Source: Opitutia bacterium (GTDB lineage: Bacteria > Verrucomicrobiota > Verrucomicrobiia > Opitutales > Opitutaceae). Taken from it: a stretch of DNA of 8,398 nucleotides. Numbering within the stretch: position 1 is the stretch's first letter; the number at the start of each line of letters is the position of its first letter. The notes beneath the pieces were generated by a model. The model was not told where the DNA came from, did no database searches, and saw nothing but the letters and a program-made list of their open reading frames with translations. Shown in pieces: positions 4,090 through 8,398 of the stretch. The stretch lies in NCBI GenBank assembly GCA_003157575.1, contig PMKA01000108.1, positions 1 to 8,398 of the forward strand, read 5' to 3'. Made by a program: the position numbers and the translations under genes.

Positions 4090-6837
4090 ATGCTCATGGA
4101 CCCACCGACCGATCTGCGCGACGGGGCGGCGGATCGCGTTGGCAGCGATTCGCCAGCTGCCGATCTGGCGCCATTGGAAGCCGTGGCGGCTCCGATGGAT
4201 GGGGATTCCCTGCCCAGATCCGGCCAGCGGTGGCGCCATTACAGGCTGGCGGACCAGATTCCCGGCGGCCCGGGCCGGTGTTTTCACGGGATAGACACGG
4301 ATGAACATGTCGGGGTGGTGGTCCGGGTGACGAAGATCGGCCCGGAGACGGAGGCGCGGCGTGCCACATGGGCGTTGCTCAAAGACTTGCACCAGCCGTG
4401 GATGGCCGATCTCGCCGAGGCGCAGGAAGACGACGGCCTGCGTTATGAGGTCTCCCGGCTTCCGCCTCCGCTGACCCTCCGCGACTGGGTTGCGCAGAGG
4501 GAGCCCGCCCTTCCGGATTTCATGGCGCTGGCCCGGCAGCTGGCATCCATCGTCGAGGCGCTGCACGCGTGCGGCGTGGTCCATCTCAACCTCCGTCCTG
4601 ACACGCTCCATCTGGCTTCGACCGAAGGTGAATTGCTGGTGCAGCTCGGAGGTCTGGAGCTCGCGACGTTGTTCGAGCAGCCGCAGCCCTTTGCCGTTGC
4701 GGTCGATCCGCTCTACGCACCGCCGGAGGCCATGGGACTCGAGATGCAGCCGCCCGGCAGGGCGCTTTGCTCCTGGGACTGGTGGTCGATGGGCCGCGTC
4801 ATGCAGGAGTTTGTGCTTGGGCACCACATCTTTGGCGACCTGCTCCAGCGGGATGTCCTGAAGAACGAACCCGGTCTCCGGGCCGAGGCCGAGATCCTCC
4901 TGAACGAGACCGGGGACTATCGGGTGCGGGGCGGCGCGGTCGAGTTGATGCCTGCGATGTACGATTCCCAGATGAGCCTGCTTCGCGGGCTGCTGGCCAG
5001 TTCCCGCGCGGGCCGGTGGGGATATCGCGAGGTGCAGCTCTGGCTGGACCACCGGCCGGCGAAGGACCGTTATGACAATCCTCGCGACGAGCGGTTCTTC
5101 ATCCGGCCCGACGGCGTCTACACGGTGCCCGAGATCGCGGAGCTCTTTGCGCAGGAGGCGAATTGGAAGGAGGGGGAGTCCAATCTTTTCGACACCGACG
5201 ACCCCGCGAGTTTCGTCCACTTTCTCGCCGCGGATGCGGGCAATTTCGACCTGTATTCGCGGCTGAAAGGCCTCTTGAACCTGGGGGAGATTCCGGAATG
5301 GCGCGGTTTGCCGGATAGCGCCAAGCGGAGCGTGCTCGCGGGGATCGTGTGGTCCGCATTTACCGGGCCGAAGATGCGCCTGCATGTCAGGGGCCGGCGG
5401 GTGACCCGCCACGAGCTGTTTGCCTTCGTGCGCGAGGGAGGCGACGGCCCTGCGCTGGGCCGAGCGCTGCTTGCTGCGCCGTATTTGCACGAACTCCAGC
5501 AGATCGATGCGGAGACGGCGACTGCGTTGACGGAGGTGGCCGGCAGACACGCGGCGGTGCTGGCTGAAGGGGTGAAGCACGGATGGGTTACGGCGGGCGA
5601 TCCGGTCGCGTCTTCCCTGCTGCTGGCCTTGTCGCTCGATTCGCCGCACGCCCTTGCCGAGGCGGCGCGCCGCCTGCGCGCAACCTTCGCCTGCACGCGT
5701 GATCCGGCCGCAAAGGCGCTGATGGCTGCGGCGTCGAAGGAGCAGAATGCGCAGATCCTGCTCGCCTACGCCGAGCATTGCCCCGAGCGCTTCGGATTTG
5801 TCACTCAGGAGACCCTGGACATCGAGCTCTACAACAGCCTAAAACTGGAAAGCCAGCGGGCCGTCGCCGCATTGTTCTGGATGCGTCTGCGGAAGGTCCT
5901 CGAGAGCAATCCGCTGGTGTTCGGCTCCCTGATTGCGCTGGCGGGCAGCTGGCTGTGCCTTGCGGGTTTCGTGTGGCTCACCGGCCTTCACCTTGAGGCG
6001 CGGGGCTGGATGGTGCTGTTTGTTGTCGTCCCGTTTGTCCTGCGGCTCGTTCATTGGGGCGGATTGGGGCGTGTCATGGGCGTCTATGCTCCGGATGCCC
6101 GGCCCTGGATCGGGAATGACGGGATCGGCCGCTGCCGAAAGGAGGTTGCGGCGGCCATGCCGGCCGCCGGCGGTGTGACTGCGGAGAAGATCTCGCTTCA
6201 TCTTGCCGAACTGAACTGGAGAATCTCCGAGATCCCGCTCAAGGAAGCCCCCCGGCTTTTGTCGCCTCCCGGGCGGTTCCCCGCGCTCTGGATGACGTCG
6301 GGCGCATGCTGGCTCATCATGGTGCTCCTCTTTTGCAGCGCCGCCGCGACGGGGGTGAGACGCGTGAGGACGCACAACTGGCGCCAAGGCATCCAGGATG
6401 GATCGGGTGCTGGAGACTCCCCGCGGCCGGATGCGGACTGGTCGTTCGGGGATCCGCGCCGGCTGCGGATCGCCTGGGATATCCCGAGACCGGTCACGGT
6501 GCCCACGGCCGCCGTCGGGAAGATTCTGGTCGCGACGCCCGACGAGGTCGCGTCCGCGCTCGTGGAAGGGGAGCGGGAGCTGCTGTCCTACCGGCGCGCC
6601 ACGGTGAAGCCGTTGATTGCAGTCCGTGTTCCGACGGAGGCGGGCGTGGGATTCATCCTGTTCGACAGCCGCGACGGAACCGTGGCCGAACGGCGGATCT
6701 ATTTTGTCGACCGGCTTCCGCCGGCGCGGAGCTGGTTGACGTTGGGCGGGCATGAAGCGGCCTATCTGGGCCCGTCCAGGCCGGATGTCGACTCGCGGCG
6801 GCCGGAACAGGTTGACCTTTTGCAGGGCTTGCCTTGA
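4090..6837 (+). CDS. Membrane-anchored protein with a degenerate Ser/Thr kinase domain (pseudokinase)
   Basis: This 915-residue protein has a kinase-like fold at about 48-320: YRLADQIPGGPGR (51-63) in the glycine-loop position, VVVRV (76-80), VVHLNLRPDTLHL (163-175), YAPPEA (209-214) and WDWWSMG (229-235). The usual VAVK lysine is Arg79, the HRD aspartate is Asn167 and the DFG segment reads GLE (188-190), so phosphotransfer is unlikely. Residues about 330-600 are unrecognised and mostly helical. Likely membrane segments are about 607-630, 639-656 and 735-753. The last 160 residues, unrecognised, would be periplasmic if the N-terminus is cytoplasmic. Such proteins may bind ligands, partners or active kinases as scaffolds. 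No Shine-Dalgarno sequence is visible; ATGs at 4096 and 4195 are alternative starts and leave the kinase-like part intact. It stands alone in its transcript as far as can be seen. The kinase-fold call is fairly sure; the role is unknown. Confidence 0.75.
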   Translation: MLMDPPTDLRDGAADRVGSDSPAADLAPLEAVAAPMDGDSLPRSGQRWRHYRLADQIPGGPGRCFHGIDTDEHVGVVVRVTKIGPETEARRATWALLKDLHQPWMADLAEAQEDDGLRYEVSRLPPPLTLRDWVAQREPALPDFMALARQLASIVEALHACGVVHLNLRPDTLHLASTEGELLVQLGGLELATLFEQPQPFAVAVDPLYAPPEAMGLEMQPPGRALCSWDWWSMGRVMQEFVLGHHIFGDLLQRDVLKNEPGLRAEAEILLNETGDYRVRGGAVELMPAMYDSQMSLLRGLLASSRAGRWGYREVQLWLDHRPAKDRYDNPRDERFFIRPDGVYTVPEIAELFAQEANWKEGESNLFDTDDPASFVHFLAADAGNFDLYSRLKGLLNLGEIPEWRGLPDSAKRSVLAGIVWSAFTGPKMRLHVRGRRVTRHELFAFVREGGDGPALGRALLAAPYLHELQQIDAETATALTEVAGRHAAVLAEGVKHGWVTAGDPVASSLLLALSLDSPHALAEAARRLRATFACTRDPAAKALMAAASKEQNAQILLAYAEHCPERFGFVTQETLDIELYNSLKLESQRAVAALFWMRLRKVLESNPLVFGSLIALAGSWLCLAGFVWLTGLHLEARGWMVLFVVVPFVLRLVHWGGLGRVMGVYAPDARPWIGNDGIGRCRKEVAAAMPAAGGVTAEKISLHLAELNWRISEIPLKEAPRLLSPPGRFPALWMTSGACWLIMVLLFCSAAATGVRRVRTHNWRQGIQDGSGAGDSPRPDADWSFGDPRRLRIAWDIPRPVTVPTAAVGKILVATPDEVASALVEGERELLSYRRATVKPLIAVRVPTEAGVGFILFDSRDGTVAERRIYFVDRLPPARSWLTLGGHEAAYLGPSRPDVDSRRPEQVDLLQGLP

Positions 6838-6855
6838 GGCGGCGCGGTTTTGGTT

Positions 6856-6870
6856 GCGGCGCCCCGCCGC
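6856..6870 (+). terminator. Short GC hairpin after the pseudokinase gene
   Basis: GCGGCG pairs with CGCCGC across a CCC loop, 19 bp beyond the stop at 6837. There is no following T-run, and such stems are frequent in GC-rich DNA, so this is a weak terminator candidate. The 116-bp gap to tatC also holds a 10-bp tandem duplication at 6921-6940. Confidence 0.2.
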
Positions 6871-6920
6871 GGCGGCGAATATGCGCGCCGGCCCCATGAG
6901 ACACAGCCAAAATCTCGCCG

Positions 6921-6940
6921 GTCGCGCCGCGTCGCGCCGC
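6921..6940. repeat. 10-bp perfect tandem duplication upstream of tatC
   Basis: GTCGCGCCGC occurs twice back to back, ending 13 bases before the tatC ATG. It occupies the leader where a ribosome-binding site would normally lie, and no Shine-Dalgarno sequence is visible there. It may be a simple slippage product. Confidence 0.6.
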
Positions 6941-6953
6941 ATCCACTCCTCCC

Positions 6954-7961
6954 ATGGCTGAAGACGTGGACGTCGTGGCACCGGAAGAAGAGGAGGGCGG
7001 CCCCCGCAAGCCGTTCCTCGAGCACCTTGAGGATTTGCGCAAGGCGCTGCTGAAGTGCGTTGCCGTCATCATCGTCGCGCTGGCCCTCTGCCTGTTTTTT
7101 GACGCGAAGCTCGCGGAGATCCTGGAATACCCCATCCGCCGGATGAACATGCTCGAAAAGGCGAAGCCGACGGTGACGTTTGTAATCGGTTCGCTCAGGC
7201 TCGGCCCCTACGAGGTCGCGCCCGGGGATTTTGCAGGGCTCCCTCCCGGCGCCCCGCCGAACGTCCTGTTCAAGGTGGGCATGGCCAGGATCGGCGACGA
7301 ACAGGTGCCGACGCTCAAGATCGATCCGCAGGGAGACCCCGGGGCGACGAGGATCAAATTGCGCAACCTAAATCCGGCGGAAGGGTTTATGGTGGCGTTT
7401 CATATCGCCCTCTATGGCAGCCTCGTGATCTCGGCGCCGTTCTGGCTGTACTTCCTCGGCCAGTTCATCCTGCCCGCATTGCGCGTCCGCGAGCGGAGGT
7501 TCCTGTTCACATGGCTTGGATGGGGGGTGTTTCTGTTCATGGCCGGTGTGCTGCTGACCTATTTTGTCCTGTTGCCACTCGCATTGCGCGCGTCGGTCGA
7601 ATACTCGACGCTGCTCGGATTCGACGCCTACGAGTGGAGGGCCGAGGAATACATCGGCTTCACCTGCAAGTTCCTTCTCGGGATGGGGCTAGGCTTCCAG
7701 TTCCCGCTCGTGATCCTGACTCTCGTGAAGCTCGGCATCCTGCACTACCGGCAGCTGGCGCATTTCCGCCGGCATGTCATCGTCGCCTCGTTCATCCTCG
7801 GTGCGGTGCTCACGACGCCGGAGGTCCTCACCCAGGTGGCCATGGCGGTCCCGCTCTGTCTTCTTTACGAGATCTGCATCTGGCTCGCCTGGTTCTGGGA
7901 GCGGAAGAAGCGCCGGGCCGAAGGTGCGACGCCGGATGGTGTCGATCGCCCGATGGTCTGA
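6954..7961 (+). CDS. tatC: Twin-arginine translocase subunit TatC
   Basis: This 335-residue inner-membrane protein is the signal-peptide-binding core of the Tat system, which exports folded proteins carrying twin-arginine signals. An acidic N-terminus precedes FLEHLEDLRKAL (21-32), the conserved cytoplasmic HLxxLR signature. Six membrane segments are visible at about 33-50, 147-168, 185-208, 235-256, 276-295 and 296-314. Conserved segments include NPAEGFM (140-146), SAPFWLYFLGQFILPAL (160-176) and the GAVLTTPEVLTQ loop (283-294). The loop between segments 1 and 2 is about 95 residues instead of the usual 30 or so, which explains the length above the typical 240-260. In segment 4 the motif reads FQFP, with Gln249 where E. 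coli has a functionally important Glu170. No tatA or tatB is adjacent in the window. The ATG at 6954 has no clear Shine-Dalgarno sequence. Confidence 0.94.
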   Translation: MAEDVDVVAPEEEEGGPRKPFLEHLEDLRKALLKCVAVIIVALALCLFFDAKLAEILEYPIRRMNMLEKAKPTVTFVIGSLRLGPYEVAPGDFAGLPPGAPPNVLFKVGMARIGDEQVPTLKIDPQGDPGATRIKLRNLNPAEGFMVAFHIALYGSLVISAPFWLYFLGQFILPALRVRERRFLFTWLGWGVFLFMAGVLLTYFVLLPLALRASVEYSTLLGFDAYEWRAEEYIGFTCKFLLGMGLGFQFPLVILTLVKLGILHYRQLAHFRRHVIVASFILGAVLTTPEVLTQVAMAVPLCLLYEICIWLAWFWERKKRRAEGATPDGVDRPMV

Positions 7962-8009
7962 CCGATCCGGGCGAAGAACAGCCTGGAGGAGGCAGGGTTC
8001 GACAAGCCG

Positions 8010-8026
8010 CCCGGCCTGCGGCCGGG
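8010..8026 (+). terminator. Candidate terminator hairpin after tatC
   Basis: CCCGGCC pairs perfectly with GGCCGGG across a 3-nt loop (TGC), 48 bp after the tatC stop. It is a strong stem but lacks a T-tract, so termination here would be non-canonical. No gene was recognised between 7962 and 8183. Confidence 0.35.
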
Positions 8027-8061
8027 AGGAATCGCGGACCGGCTCCCGGCCGTCGGTAGGG

Positions 8062-8183
8062 TTTCACCTAATACAAATTCAGAGGCAATTCGTGTTTATT
8101 CTACTGGGTTAATTCTTCCGCCACGTCGGCGGATCATTGCCCGTGTGTGCATTGTATGTCTTTCAAAGGAACCGCCGATCGCG
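8062..8183 (+). promoter_or_regulatory. AT-richer leader of the response-regulator gene
   Basis: Base composition falls to nearly balanced at about 8068-8118 (CACCTAATACAAATTC and GTTTATTCTACTGGGTTAAT), which stands out in this GC-rich window and fits a promoter. No convincing -35/-10 pair could be fixed. A 5-bp hairpin CCGCC-ACGTC-GGCGG lies at 8118-8132. AAAGGA at 8165-8170 is a possible ribosome-binding site, 13 bases before the ATG, which is longer than ideal. Confidence 0.35.
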
Positions 8184-8398
8184 ATGACAACGCCGTTGCG
8201 CATCCTTCATTTGGAGGACAGCACCTCCGACCGCGAGCTTGTGCGCCAGGCGCTGCTGGCTGACGGGGAGATCGCTTGTGAATTCGTTTATGCGGCGGGC
8301 GAGGAGGAATTCGCCGCCGCTCTGGACCGGGGCAAGATCGATCTTATCCTGTCGGACTTCACGATGTCGGGCTACGACTGCCTGTCCGCGCTGGCGCT
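8184..8398 (+). CDS. Response regulator receiver-domain protein (partial, runs off the window)
   Basis: The first 71 residues of a CheY-like receiver domain are present, and the frame is open to the last base. RILHLEDSTSDREL (6-19) supplies the beta-1 strand and the acidic pair Glu11-Asp12 that holds magnesium. LILSDFTMSGYDCL (54-67) places the phospho-acceptor at Asp58, with the usual Met-x-Gly turn after it. The missing part should include the conserved Thr/Ser and Lys; whether an output domain such as a histidine kinase, GGDEF or DNA-binding domain follows cannot be seen. The ATG at 8184 gives the expected distance to the first strand. It lies 222 bp after tatC, behind its own AT-richer leader, so it is probably a separate transcription unit. 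Confidence 0.88.
   Translation, partial: MTTPLRILHLEDSTSDRELVRQALLADGEIACEFVYAAGEEEFAAALDRGKIDLILSDFTMSGYDCLSALA

Noticed and set aside
3934..5778. 614-codon minus-strand open frame
   Set aside because: It is antisense to the pseudokinase gene and rich in Arg, Gln and Pro without a domain. It also crosses the REP cluster.
5839..6981. 380-codon minus-strand open frame
   Set aside because: It is antisense to the pseudokinase C-terminal half and the tatC start. Its composition is Arg/Pro-rich and no motif is present.
7962..8183. Small gene between tatC and the response regulator
   Set aside because: No frame with a plausible start and a recognisable or well-composed translation was found. The segment fits a terminator plus leader.

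Overview
The window is GC-rich chromosomal DNA (my impression is about 65% GC). It probably comes from a member of the Verrucomicrobiota or a close PVC relative. Three things suggest this: genes without a clear Shine-Dalgarno sequence, a TatC with an enlarged first periplasmic loop, and short dispersed repeats of the 9-bp-period GATTACGCG / GTTGCCTCC kind. The phylum is an inference from these features and from general familiarity; it has not been tested.

Layout. Bases 1-538 hold no convincing gene but are dense in repeats: a 48-bp direct repeat at a 119-bp period, a 24-nt inverted repeat enclosing about 180 bp, a 19-bp tandem repeat, and two 9-bp-period motifs. Bases 539-1791 (minus strand) form a two-gene unit with an ATGA overlap. 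It encodes a RibD-C/DHFR-like reductase followed by a stand-alone cobalamin-dependent methionine synthase activation-domain protein. A divergent intergenic region with a nested palindrome separates this unit from gmd-fcl (1932-3880, plus strand, GTGA overlap), the two enzymes that convert GDP-mannose to GDP-L-fucose. A cluster of three REP-like palindromes (3885-3978) follows fcl.

Bases 4090-6837 encode a 915-residue membrane protein. Its N-terminal protein-kinase fold has lost the lysine, HRD aspartate and DFG aspartate expected of an active kinase. About 260 residues of unrecognised helical sequence follow, then three membrane segments and an unrecognised C-terminal domain. tatC (6954-7961) follows on the same strand. 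The window ends inside the receiver domain of a response regulator that starts at 8184.

Functional themes are methionine/cobalamin metabolism, surface-sugar (fucose) precursor synthesis, and envelope or signalling functions. Only the two overlapping pairs are clearly co-expressed. No phage, CRISPR, tRNA or rRNA signal was seen. The least explained items are the pseudokinase membrane protein, the pairing of a small reductase with a separate MetH activation domain, and the non-coding repeat block at the left edge.
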